DNA of 64,000 nucleotides from Salinivenus iranica. GTDB taxonomy: Bacteria; Bacteroidota; Rhodothermia; Rhodothermales; Salinibacteraceae. Below the pieces are notes generated by a model. It had not been told where the DNA came from, did no database searches, and worked only from the letters and a program-made list of their open reading frames with translations. Where the stretch lies: NCBI GenBank assembly GCA_002894665.1, contig NCRB01000001.1:104600-168599 (forward strand), given 5' to 3'. Position 1 is the stretch's first letter; each line of letters begins with the position of its first letter. Below are positions 1-9,484 of this stretch, in pieces. The translations under genes were made by a program, and so were the position numbers.

Positions 1-730
1 CGCGCGAGGCGCCCACCTCGTGTCCGAGGGCCTTCAGGAACGTGTAGCTCATGGCGCCGCCGACGAGGAGATCGTCCGCCGTGTCGTTGAGGGCCCGGAA
101 CGTGCCGAGTTTGTCGGATACCTTGGCCCCGCCCAGGACGGCGATCATCGGATGCTCCGGGTCGTCGCGCACCTTGGTGAGCGCCGCAATCTCCGATTCC
201 ATGAGGCGGCCCATGGCGGCCGTGTCTACAAACTGCGCTACGCCCGCGGTGGAGGCGTGCGCGCGGTGGGCGGCCCCGAAGGCATCGTTCACGTAGACGT
301 CGGCCAGGGCGGCCAGCGCCCGCGAGAACTCCTCGTCATTTGCCTTCTCCCCAGGGTCGAACCGCGTGTTTTCGAGCAGGATGACGCTCCCGTTTCCCAT
401 GGCGGCGACGACTTCTTCCACCGTGTCGCCGACGGTGTTGCTCGAAAAACGAACGCGCTCGTCGAGGAGGCTCCCCAGGTGATCCGCCACGCACGTGAGG
501 CTGAGGTCGGGAACGGGTTGCCCCCCCGGCCGTCCGAGGTGGCTGATGAGGATGGCCTTGCCGCCGTGGTCCAGGACGTGGCGGATGGTGGGCAGGGCGG
601 CCCGAATGCGCGTGTCGTCGGCCACGGTCGGACTCCCGTCGGCCGAGGTGTCGAGGGGCACGTTGAAATCCACGCGGATGAGGACCCGCTTGCCGCGAAC
701 GTCGATGTCGTCGAGGGTGAGCTTCGACAT
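1..730 (-). CDS. pgk: Phosphoglycerate kinase, partial (N-terminal 243 residues)
   Basis: Glycolytic enzyme that transfers phosphate between 1,3-bisphosphoglycerate and ADP in the cytosol. Reading the minus strand from the ATG at 730 gives MSKLTLDDIDVRGKRVLIRV, then the family motifs VDFNVPL, SHLGRP, LLENTRF, NDAFGAAHRAHAS and AVLGGAKVSDK, which together form the 3-phosphoglycerate-binding N-domain. The gene runs off the left edge, so the nucleotide-binding C-domain is not seen. It lies 52 bp downstream of gap on the same strand and is probably cotranscribed with it. Identification is secure; only the 3' end is unknown. Confidence 0.96.
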   Translation of the reverse strand, partial: MSKLTLDDIDVRGKRVLIRVDFNVPLDTSADGSPTVADDTRIRAALPTIRHVLDHGGKAILISHLGRPGGQPVPDLSLTCVADHLGSLLDERVRFSSNTVGDTVEEVVAAMGNGSVILLENTRFDPGEKANDEEFSRALAALADVYVNDAFGAAHRAHASTAGVAQFVDTAAMGRLMESEIAALTKVRDDPEHPMIAVLGGAKVSDKLGTFRALNDTADDLLVGGAMSYTFLKALGHEVGASR

Positions 731-782
731 GGTCGATAGGGGCATCCGTGAAAGAAGGGGGGACCGGACGGTCCCCCGGAGA

Positions 783-2200
<1,418 letters not shown>

Positions 2201-2923
2201 ATGACCGCGCTCAAGACCCCTGAGAAAACGTCCCGTCGCAAAGAGCTTCGTCGAAACTGGCTCGTCGACCTGTACGGGTGGTTGTTGCTGTTCTATGAGG
2301 ACAACCGGACCCTTGTATATGGGATTGGGGCCGCGGTCGTTGCCCTGGCTTTGGCCGTGCCCGGGTACATGTACTATCAAGACCAGCAGGCCGAGCAGGC
2401 CAATGAGAGGCTGGGGCAGATTCTCCCGGTGTACGAGCAGGGGAATTTTGAGCAGGCCCTAAACGGGACGAGCGAGGCCACCGGCCTCATTGAGCTCGCC
2501 AATCAGTACGGAGGCACCAGCGCCGGAAACCTCGCGACCTTTTACACGGCGAACGCACTGTACCAGCAAGGGGAGTACGATCGGGCCCTGGGGTTTTACC
2601 AGCAGTTCGAAAAGGGCAACGACTTTATTGGGGCCAGCGCGTTGGCGGCGGAGGCCTCCATTTACGAGTCGCGGGGGGAATACGAGCAGGCGGCAACCCA
2701 CTACGAGGAGGCCGCGGCGCAGTACCAGAATGAACTGACGGCCCCTCGGTATCTTGTGCAGGCGGGGCAGGCGTACGAGGAGGCCGGACGCTATACCGCC
2801 GCGACGGAGGTGTATCAACGGGTGGTGGATGAGTATCCCGATTCTGATCAAGTGGCGGACGCCGAGCGGTATCTGGCGCGGTCGAAGGCCCGGCAGGGGG
2901 CGTCCAGCGGCCAGCAGTCGTAG
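2201..2923 (+). CDS. Membrane-anchored tetratricopeptide-repeat protein
   Basis: A 240-residue protein with a basic cytoplasmic N-terminus, one transmembrane segment at about residues 43-62 (YGIGAAVVALALAVPG), then TPR units in a soluble acidic domain (for example YQQGEYDRALGFYQQF, YESRGEYEQAATHYEEA, YEEAGRYTAATEVYQRVV). TPRs scaffold protein-protein contacts; the layout resembles the YfgM/TPR_21 class of membrane-tethered proteins, but a specific partner cannot be named. I chose ATG 2201; a TTG at 2192 would add three residues. The gene is followed 58 bp later by an NtrC-type regulator. Confidence 0.75.
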   Translation: MTALKTPEKTSRRKELRRNWLVDLYGWLLLFYEDNRTLVYGIGAAVVALALAVPGYMYYQDQQAEQANERLGQILPVYEQGNFEQALNGTSEATGLIELANQYGGTSAGNLATFYTANALYQQGEYDRALGFYQQFEKGNDFIGASALAAEASIYESRGEYEQAATHYEEAAAQYQNELTAPRYLVQAGQAYEEAGRYTAATEVYQRVVDEYPDSDQVADAERYLARSKARQGASSGQQS

Positions 2924-2981
2924 TCGACGGGAGAGCAGCAGCCACGCACCCCTCTTTTGCAACGGCACCGGCGGTGGCCCC

Positions 2982-4361
2982 ATGTCTACAATTCTGGTGG
3001 TCGATGATGAGGCGAGCATTCGCCGCACGCTCCGAGAGATCCTGGAGTACGAGGACTTCGAGGTGGAAGAGGCGGAGGATGGGGAAGAGGCCCTGTCGTC
3101 GATCCGGGAGCATCAGTACGAGTTGGTTCTCCTCGACGTGAAAATGCCGAAGCGCGATGGCATGGAGGTCCTGGAGGTCATCGCGGAGGAGACGGAGGAC
3201 CTGCCCGTTGTGATGATCAGTGGGCACGGAACGATTGAGACGGCGGTCGAGGCGACAAAGCTTGGGGCCTACGACTTTATCGAGAAGCCGCCTGATCTGA
3301 ACCGCCTGCTGGTGACGGTCCGCAACGCGATGGACCACGGGCAACTGGAGGTCAAAAATCGGCGGATGCGCCAGGCGATCAGTGAGCAGAGCACGGGCGA
3401 CCTGCCCCCGATTATCGGGGAGAGCGAGGCGGTGCAGGAGATTAAAGACACTATCGACCGGGTGGCCCCGACCGAGGCGCGGGTCCTCATTACGGGCGAG
3501 AACGGGACGGGAAAGGAGCTGGTGGCGAAGTGGATCCACCACAAGAGTGCTCGGGCGGACGAGCCGATGGTGGAAGTAAATTGTGCAGCGATCCCAAGCG
3601 AGCTCATCGAAAGCGAGCTTTTCGGGCACGAGAAGGGCGCGTTTACCGGGGCGACCCAGCAGCGGATTGGCAAGTTCGAGCAGGCCCACGAGGGCACGCT
3701 CTTCCTCGACGAAATCGGGGACATGAGCCTCTCGGCCCAGGCCAAGGTGCTCCGCGTGCTTCAGGAAAACGAGATTGAACGGGTGGGGGGAGAGCGCAGC
3801 ATTTCAGTGGACGTGCGCGTGATTGCCGCCACCAACAAGGATCTGATGACGGAGATTGAGGAGGGCAACTTCCGGGAGGACCTCTACCACCGAATAGGCG
3901 TCATTCTAATCGATGTGCCCCCGCTCCGGCGCCGCCGGGAAGACATTCCGCTGCTCACGGAGCACGGGGCCGAGCGACTGGCCCGGCGCAACGGCCTTCC
4001 GCCCACCACGTTCACCGACGCGGCCCTCGACCGTCTGAAGGAGTACGAGTGGCGGGGAAACGTGCGCGAGCTCTACAACGTGATCGAGCGGCTGCTTATT
4101 CTCGTCCCCGACGACGAGATCGACGCCGCGGACGTCGACCAGTTCGTGCGCCCCACCGCCGCGACCGACGGTCCGGCCGACGAACTGATTGCTGCGCACG
4201 ACGACTTTTCCCAGGCGCGGGATCAGTTCGAGAAGCGGTTCATCGAACGCAAGCTCAACGAACACGATTGGAATGTGAGTCAGACCGCCGAAACGATCGG
4301 CATCCAGCGCTCGCACCTCTACAACAAGCTCAACAAGTACGGCATCGAGCGCGACGACTAA
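2982..4361 (+). CDS. Sigma-54-dependent response regulator, NtrC family
   Basis: A 459-residue activator in three parts. Residues 1-120 form a receiver (VVDDE acidic pocket, phospho-acceptor Asp52 in [11 protein letters not shown]). Residues about 140-380 form an AAA+ domain with Walker A GENGTGKE, the intact sigma-54 contact loop GAFTGA, and LFLDEIGDM. The C-terminus is a Fis-type helix-turn-helix ([20 protein letters not shown]). It should open sigma-54 promoters when phosphorylated. No cognate sensor kinase is adjacent. The start is the ATG at 2982; upstream in-frame sequence overlaps the previous gene and has no family similarity. Confidence 0.92.
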   Translation: MSTILVVDDEASIRRTLREILEYEDFEVEEAEDGEEALSSIREHQYELVLLDVKMPKRDGMEVLEVIAEETEDLPVVMISGHGTIETAVEATKLGAYDFIEKPPDLNRLLVTVRNAMDHGQLEVKNRRMRQAISEQSTGDLPPIIGESEAVQEIKDTIDRVAPTEARVLITGENGTGKELVAKWIHHKSARADEPMVEVNCAAIPSELIESELFGHEKGAFTGATQQRIGKFEQAHEGTLFLDEIGDMSLSAQAKVLRVLQENEIERVGGERSISVDVRVIAATNKDLMTEIEEGNFREDLYHRIGVILIDVPPLRRRREDIPLLTEHGAERLARRNGLPPTTFTDAALDRLKEYEWRGNVRELYNVIERLLILVPDDEIDAADVDQFVRPTAATDGPADELIAAHDDFSQARDQFEKRFIERKLNEHDWNVSQTAETIGIQRSHLYNKLNKYGIERDD

Positions 4362-4419
4362 CCGACGGCCCGACCGGCGCGTCTGGCTGTGCCCTTCGAC
4401 TTCACCGACTACCCCTACG

Positions 4420-5154
4420 ATGGCCCCCCCCCTGCTCGACGTACAGGACCTGATCAAGACGTACGACACGGGGGGAGCCGAACCGCTAACGGTCCTCGAT
4501 CGGCTGCGGCTGACCGTCGAGGCCGGCGAAATTGTGGCTGTCGTGGGCGAGAGCGGAACCGGGAAGTCCACGCTCCTCCACCTTTTGGGAGCGCTCGAAC
4601 GCCCCACCGGCGGCACCGTCCGGTTCCAGGGGACGGACGTGTTTTCGAAAACCGACGAGGAACTGGCGGCCTTTCGCAACCGATCGATCGGGTTCGTCTT
4701 TCAGTTTCACCACCTGTTGCCCGAGTTTTCGGCCCTGGAGAACGTGGCCATGCCGGCCCTCATCCGGCGCCAGGCGACGGAGGAGGCGCACGACCGCGCC
4801 CGGGAGCTTCTCGACCTCCTCGGCCTCGGCGCGCGGGCCGAGCACCGCCCCAGCGCCCTCTCGGGCGGCGAAAAGCAGCGGGTGGCCGTTGCCCGGGCGC
4901 TCATGAACGCGCCCGATCTCGTTCTGATGGACGAACCGACGGGCAACCTCGATGCCCGGACGGCCGAGCCGCTCCACCGCGAAATCGAACGGCTCAGTCG
5001 GGAGATGGGACAAACCTTCGTGCTGGCCACGCACAACCCGGCGCTTGCGGCCGTGGCACAGCGGGTGCTTCGGCTGGAGCACGGCCAGCTTGCGCCCGCC
5101 GATGCGTCCGACGCCATTGAGCTCACGGACGGCCCGTCGGAGGCGTCGTCGTAG
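4420..5154 (+). CDS. lolD: ABC transporter ATPase, LolD/MacB-like
   Basis: A 244-residue ATPase with Walker [11 protein letters not shown]-loop [18 protein letters not shown], signature LSGGEKQRV, Walker [13 protein letters not shown] and switch His in [17 protein letters not shown] with ALENV is characteristic of the LolD lipoprotein-release ATPase. No LolC/E permease gene is adjacent, so the partner must be elsewhere. The start codon is followed at once by nine consecutive C residues (codons 2-5), a slippage-prone tract; an overlapping frame opens upstream at a GTG at 4389. The symbol rests on motif resemblance. Confidence 0.85.
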   Translation: MAPPLLDVQDLIKTYDTGGAEPLTVLDRLRLTVEAGEIVAVVGESGTGKSTLLHLLGALERPTGGTVRFQGTDVFSKTDEELAAFRNRSIGFVFQFHHLLPEFSALENVAMPALIRRQATEEAHDRARELLDLLGLGARAEHRPSALSGGEKQRVAVARALMNAPDLVLMDEPTGNLDARTAEPLHREIERLSREMGQTFVLATHNPALAAVAQRVLRLEHGQLAPADASDAIELTDGPSEASS

Positions 5155-5307
5155 TCCGCAGCGCCCAGTGTGTATCGCCGCGGGGACGGGAGGCGGGTAG
5201 ACGTGACAACCCTGTTGGAAGACGCTTCCCCCCGCCGTCTCCCGAAACATGGCGCGATAGGGGAAGGTTCGACCGGTCCTCATGTGCTGCTGACCGTCGC
5301 GCTTTTC

Positions 5308-5946
5308 ATGGACGCCATCGATTCACTTCCCCTCTTCCCGCTGGACCTCGTGCTGTACCCGGACGAGGAGCTGCCCCTCCACATCTTTGAGGAGCGGTAC
5401 AAAGAGCTGACGCAGTACTGCCTCGACCACGACGTGCCCTTCGGCGTCGTCCGCACTGCAGACGACGACCTCGCATCGGTCGGCACCACGGCCCGCATCC
5501 AGGACATCGTGAATCGATACGCCGACGGGCGCCTCGACCTTCTGGCGCAGGGCGAGGAGCGCTTTCGGCTCCAGGAGGTCTACGATGAGAAAAGCTATTA
5601 CACCGCGGACGTCACCATCGTCGAGGATGATCCCGGACCGGTAGATCTGGATCTGAAGGAGCGCGCGATCACGCAGCACATGAAGCTCCTAGAATTGGCC
5701 GGTCGGACCGTGCGCCCTGACCTCTACGACAACGTCGAGAAGTTGTCGTTCGTCCTCGCCCAAAATGCGGCCCTGGAAGAGAAACAAAAACAGGAGGTGT
5801 TGGAACGAACCAGCGAAGCCGACCGAATACAGTACCTCATCAATCATTTCGAGAAGCTGATCCCTCGCATCGAGCAACAGAGCGACGTACAACGTCGCAT
5901 TCGCTCGAACGGGCATTTCAAAGATTTTCCGCCCGAGGAGGTGTAG
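5308..5946 (+). CDS. Lon N-terminal (LON substrate-binding) domain protein
   Basis: A stand-alone 212-residue protein beginning LPLFPLDLVLYPDEELPLHIFEERYKEL, the hallmark opening of the PF02190 LON domain, followed by DVPFGVV and an AQGEERFRL segment. There is no AAA+ or Ser-Lys protease domain, so it is not Lon itself. The role of free-standing LON-domain proteins in bacteria is poorly known; substrate or adaptor binding is a guess. ATG 5308 is preferred over an upstream in-frame start because the domain begins immediately after it. Confidence 0.85.
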   Translation: MDAIDSLPLFPLDLVLYPDEELPLHIFEERYKELTQYCLDHDVPFGVVRTADDDLASVGTTARIQDIVNRYADGRLDLLAQGEERFRLQEVYDEKSYYTADVTIVEDDPGPVDLDLKERAITQHMKLLELAGRTVRPDLYDNVEKLSFVLAQNAALEEKQKQEVLERTSEADRIQYLINHFEKLIPRIEQQSDVQRRIRSNGHFKDFPPEEV

Positions 5947-5987
5947 GTTGAGCGGATCGCTTCTCGTAGGGACGCCTCACGCTTCAC

Positions 5988-6848
5988 ATGTCTACGATCG
6001 GACCGTATTCACTGCACGCCGTTCAAGCGGGCAGCCTGGGACTCGATGGAGGGGCGATGTTCGGCATTGTCCCCAAGCCCCTCTGGTCGCAACGCATCGA
6101 GCCGGACGCGGACAACCGCATCCCGCTGGCCACTCGCTGTCTCCTGCTCAAGGGAGAGGATCGGCGGATTCTCATCGACACCGGCGTGGGCGACACGTTT
6201 GCCGGAACGAAGTACGCGGACATCTACGCCGTGGATCCGCCCGAGGGAGGCCTCGAACAACAGCTGGCGGCGCACGACGTAGCCCCGGAGGCCATTACAG
6301 ATGTGATTCTCACCCACCTTCACTTCGATCATTGTGGGGGAAGTACGCGCCAAACCGACGACGGGGAGGCGGTGGTGGCGTTTCCAAATGCAACGTACCA
6401 CGTGCAGAAATCACACTGGACCTGGGCGCAGACGTCAAATCCGAAAGAACGTCAGTCTTTTCTGGATCGAACCTTCGTCCCCCTCCAGGAATCAGGACAA
6501 TTGCATCTGGTGGAGGGAGGGACGACCCTCTTCCCGGGCATCTCCGTCGAACAGGTGCACGGCCACACCGAAGCGCAGCAGATCGTTACGGTGGCCGACG
6601 CGGACACGACGCTCGTGTACGTGGCAGATCTTTTGCCGACCACGCATCACCTGGCGCCGGCCTGGACGATGGCCTACGACGTGCGGCCACTCGTCACCAT
6701 CGAGGAGAAGCGCGATTTTCTGCAGCGGGCCGCAGATGCGGAATGGAACTTGTTCTTCGAACACGATCCGAACGTCGCGGTCGCGAACGTCGAGCAGACG
6801 GACCGTGGCTTTCAAATTACTCAGTCTCGGCCGCTCCATCAACTCTAG
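5988..6848 (+). CDS. MBL-fold metallo-hydrolase
   Basis: A 286-residue metallo-beta-lactamase-fold enzyme. The first metal site is ILTHLHFDHCGG (HxHxDH, about residues 109-114). Further family features are an Asp in LIDTGVGDTF, a His in VHGHTEAQQI, and a final metal ligand His in FFEHDPN. This pattern matches the AHL-lactonase/quinoprotease-like branch acting on soluble small substrates, but the substrate is unknown. No signal peptide is visible, so it is cytosolic. It is followed 54 bp later by the small DHp-only gene on the same strand. Confidence 0.85.
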   Translation: MSTIGPYSLHAVQAGSLGLDGGAMFGIVPKPLWSQRIEPDADNRIPLATRCLLLKGEDRRILIDTGVGDTFAGTKYADIYAVDPPEGGLEQQLAAHDVAPEAITDVILTHLHFDHCGGSTRQTDDGEAVVAFPNATYHVQKSHWTWAQTSNPKERQSFLDRTFVPLQESGQLHLVEGGTTLFPGISVEQVHGHTEAQQIVTVADADTTLVYVADLLPTTHHLAPAWTMAYDVRPLVTIEEKRDFLQRAADAEWNLFFEHDPNVAVANVEQTDRGFQITQSRPLHQL

Positions 6849-6902
6849 ATCGGCGGTCGACGGCTGAGCCGTCTACTTCTCCTTCATCTCTTTGCATGTC
6901 CA

Positions 6903-7154
6903 ATGAGCGAAACCGAAGCCCCCGAACTTCTGTCGGAGGTCCATGATGCCGTCTCGTCGGTTCACCATGACCTCAACAATCCACTCTCCATCATTAGCGG
7001 AAACGCGCAGTTTCTCCTTGAACTAAGCAAGGAGGAAGATCTGGACCCGCAGTTCGAGTCCTCGGCGGAGGACATCCAGGAGGCCGCCGAGCGCATGGCG
7101 GCGTCCCTGCGTCGCCTCGCCGAGATCAAGGACGAAATTGAGGGCGAACTCTAA
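6903..7154 (+). CDS. Stand-alone histidine-kinase DHp (HisKA) domain protein, 83 aa
   Basis: The entire protein is a two-helix DHp module. The H-box is VHHDLNNPLSIISGNAQFLL, where HDLNNPL corresponds to the phospho-accepting His with its DLNNPL context. A second amphipathic helix follows (EDIQEAAERMAASLRRLAEI). The ORF stops right there, with no HATPase_c ATP-binding domain in any frame downstream. It could act as a phosphotransfer or dimerising partner, or be phosphorylated in trans. It might interact with one of the orphan NtrC-type regulators in this window, but nothing shows this directly. Confidence 0.75.
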   Translation: MSETEAPELLSEVHDAVSSVHHDLNNPLSIISGNAQFLLELSKEEDLDPQFESSAEDIQEAAERMAASLRRLAEIKDEIEGEL

Positions 7155-7421
7155 CGACGCCTTTCAGTTTGTCCCTTATCTCAACCTCTGCTCCGCGGAA
7201 GGGCACAGAATTGCTTCTTGCCAAGGGACATCCTATCCTTACGGACAGGTTGAATCGTTGGTCGACTGCGCAACAGCTCCATTGTCTCTGCTGAATCGAT
7301 ACGGACCCTGCATCGCGACTCCATCCGAGATCCGTCGTGCCTCTGAACCAGGGGCGGCGGTGGGCTTACGTTCGTGTATGGGTCGCCACGATTTCTTCTG
7401 TCCGTGAAACCGCACACAGTG

Positions 7422-8585
7422 ATGAACGACGTTCATTTTAGTCTTCCCCGATGGATTTTTGCGCTGATTGGGGCGGCGGCCCTGTCTCTGGCCGTCGCGA
7501 CGCCCGCTCAGGCCCAACTCGGCGAGGCCACGGCGCTGTTTCTTCGCATTGAGCCCGATAGCCGGTCCGCCGGCATGGGGAATGCGGGCGTGGCCGTGGC
7601 CGACGACGCCAACGCGATGTTCTGGAACCCGGCCGGCCTGGGGTTTCAGAGAAACACGCAGGTGGGTGTGACGCATGCCAACTGGCTTCCGGAATTCGAC
7701 GCCGGGCTCTTCTACGAGTACCTGGTGGGGACGTATCACGTGGAGGGGGTCGGGACCTTCGGCGGAAACGTCACCTTCCTGAACCTGGGAACCACCGAGC
7801 GCCGGGGGGGCGACGGACAAAATCTGGGCGAGACGAGCTCCTACGAGCTGGCGATGGGCGTGTCGTACGCCCGGCAGGTGTCCGATCGGCTCTCGTTCGG
7901 GACCAACCTGCGCTACATCTACTCAAAGCTTACAGACCCGACCTCGCAACTGGGAATCGACGACGGGTCTGCCTCTACGGTTGCGTTCGACCTTGGCGGG
8001 CTGTACCGGTCGGACGCCTTTTCGCTGGGCGGGGCGGATGCAACCCTCTCCACGGGGCTCAACATCGCCAACATGGGGGGCACCATGAAGTACGACGTGC
8101 AAGAGCAGGCGCTGCCCATGAACATGCGCGTCGGCTACGCCTTCACGATCGACTTCGACGAGTATAACTCCCTCACATTTGCGAACGACTTCAACAAGTC
8201 GCTCGTCAACAACGAGCTGGAGGAGGTCCCGCAGGGCGACACGACGACCACTCGGCTGTCGCCGGATCCGTTCTACGAGTCGTTGTTTTCCTCCTGGGGG
8301 ACGAACCGGGGCCGCCGCGGGCCGGACGGCAACTTTGAGAGCCTGAGCCTCATTGAGCAGTTCACGCTCGGAACGGGCCTGGAGTACTGGTACAGCGACC
8401 TGTTTGCGCTCCGCACCGGGTATTTCTACGAGCACCCCGACAACGGCGGGCGTGAGTTCTTGAATTTCGGGGCGGGGCTCCGATACAACATCGTTGGGGT
8501 CGACATCTCGTACATCTACACGCTGGAGCGAGACAGTCCCCTGGCCAACACGCTTCGCTTCTCCCTGCTTTTTGAGTTTCAATAG
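7422..8585 (+). CDS. PorV/PorQ-family outer-membrane beta-barrel protein
   Basis: A 387-residue secreted protein. A signal peptide (IFALIGAAALSLAVATPAQAQ) is followed by the family opening FLRIEPDSRSAGMGNAGVAVADD and NAMFWNPAGL, then alternating aromatic/glycine strands ending in a terminal F (LRFSLLFEFQ). PorV proteins form outer-membrane barrels that serve the type IX secretion system and surface attachment in Bacteroidota; whether this one does is inferred. ATG 7422 is chosen because it places the signal peptide at the N-terminus. The 267 bp before it hold no recognisable gene. Confidence 0.8.
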   Translation: MNDVHFSLPRWIFALIGAAALSLAVATPAQAQLGEATALFLRIEPDSRSAGMGNAGVAVADDANAMFWNPAGLGFQRNTQVGVTHANWLPEFDAGLFYEYLVGTYHVEGVGTFGGNVTFLNLGTTERRGGDGQNLGETSSYELAMGVSYARQVSDRLSFGTNLRYIYSKLTDPTSQLGIDDGSASTVAFDLGGLYRSDAFSLGGADATLSTGLNIANMGGTMKYDVQEQALPMNMRVGYAFTIDFDEYNSLTFANDFNKSLVNNELEEVPQGDTTTTRLSPDPFYESLFSSWGTNRGRRGPDGNFESLSLIEQFTLGTGLEYWYSDLFALRTGYFYEHPDNGGREFLNFGAGLRYNIVGVDISYIYTLERDSPLANTLRFSLLFEFQ

Positions 8586-8792
8586 ACGTCCGGTGGCACA
8601 GGGCCTGGGCGGGTGGGGGGCGTCTGTGAGGTCCCCCTCCTGTGTGGCGGGCGTCTCCTGGACGAGAAATAGAGGCGGGGCGTTTGGGAAATACACGAGC
8701 GGATCGTACATTGGTAGGGCCGCTTGCAGCCGGATGTCGCCGCGCGTACTGCTGGCGCCGGCGGTCTCATGCCCCGCTCCCGTTACCCCACG

Positions 8793-9425
8793 ATGCCTAC
8801 GACCAGTGATACGACCGACTCCACAGGCGAAGACCTGCGGCGGCTGATTTTGGACACCACCCGGCACCTTTTGGTGAAGGAGGGGTACCAGAACCTGTCG
8901 ATGCGGAAAATCGCGCGCGAGATTGAGTACAGTCCCACCAGCATCTATCTGCATTTCGACAGCAAGGACGCGCTTCTCCACGCCCTCATTCACGAGGGCA
9001 TGATGCAGCTCCACGACGAACTCGAGGCGACGGCCCAGCAGCATCCGGACGCCCCGATTGAGCGGCTCCGGGCCCTCTGCCGATGCTTTATCGAGTTCGG
9101 GCTGTCCAATCCGGAGTACTACGAGGTGATGTTCCAGCTCCGGCCCGAGCGGATGGAGCGGTACCCTCCCGAGAAGTACCGGGCCGCCCGTCGCAATCTG
9201 ACGTTCTTCGCCGAGGCCCTGACGCAAGGACGGGAGGCGGGGCTTTTGTACGTGGAGGATGCCAGCGTGTCGGCCAGCACCATCTGGGCCTCGCTCCACG
9301 GCACCGTCTCGTTGTTGCTGGCCGAACGCCTCGACGTGCAAATTGACCGAGAGACCTTCATCACAACCGCCATTCGTCAGACCATTCGGGGCTATCTCCC
9401 CTCTACACAGTCCGCGACCTCATAA
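8793..9425 (+). CDS. TetR/AcrR-family transcriptional regulator (candidate fatty-acid regulator)
   Basis: A 210-residue regulator. The N-terminal helix-turn-helix is LLVKEGYQNLSMRKIAREIEYSPTSIYLHFDSKDALL, read in two overlapping pieces, which is typical of TetR. The C-terminal ligand domain includes FIEFGLSNPEYYEVMF and WASLHGTVSLLLAERLD, as in the TetR_C_13/WHG type. It sits 59 bp before fadD and just ahead of the fad cluster, so an acyl-CoA-responsive repressor is a reasonable inference. ATG 8769 would add eight residues. The palindromes at 11480 and 18869 are its most obvious candidate operators. Confidence 0.85.
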   Translation: MPTTSDTTDSTGEDLRRLILDTTRHLLVKEGYQNLSMRKIAREIEYSPTSIYLHFDSKDALLHALIHEGMMQLHDELEATAQQHPDAPIERLRALCRCFIEFGLSNPEYYEVMFQLRPERMERYPPEKYRAARRNLTFFAEALTQGREAGLLYVEDASVSASTIWASLHGTVSLLLAERLDVQIDRETFITTAIRQTIRGYLPSTQSATS

Positions 9426-9484
9426 GAGGTGATTCCTGCGTCTCCGCCCGGTCGCCCTCCTCTTTTCAGATCCTCTGGCCGCCC

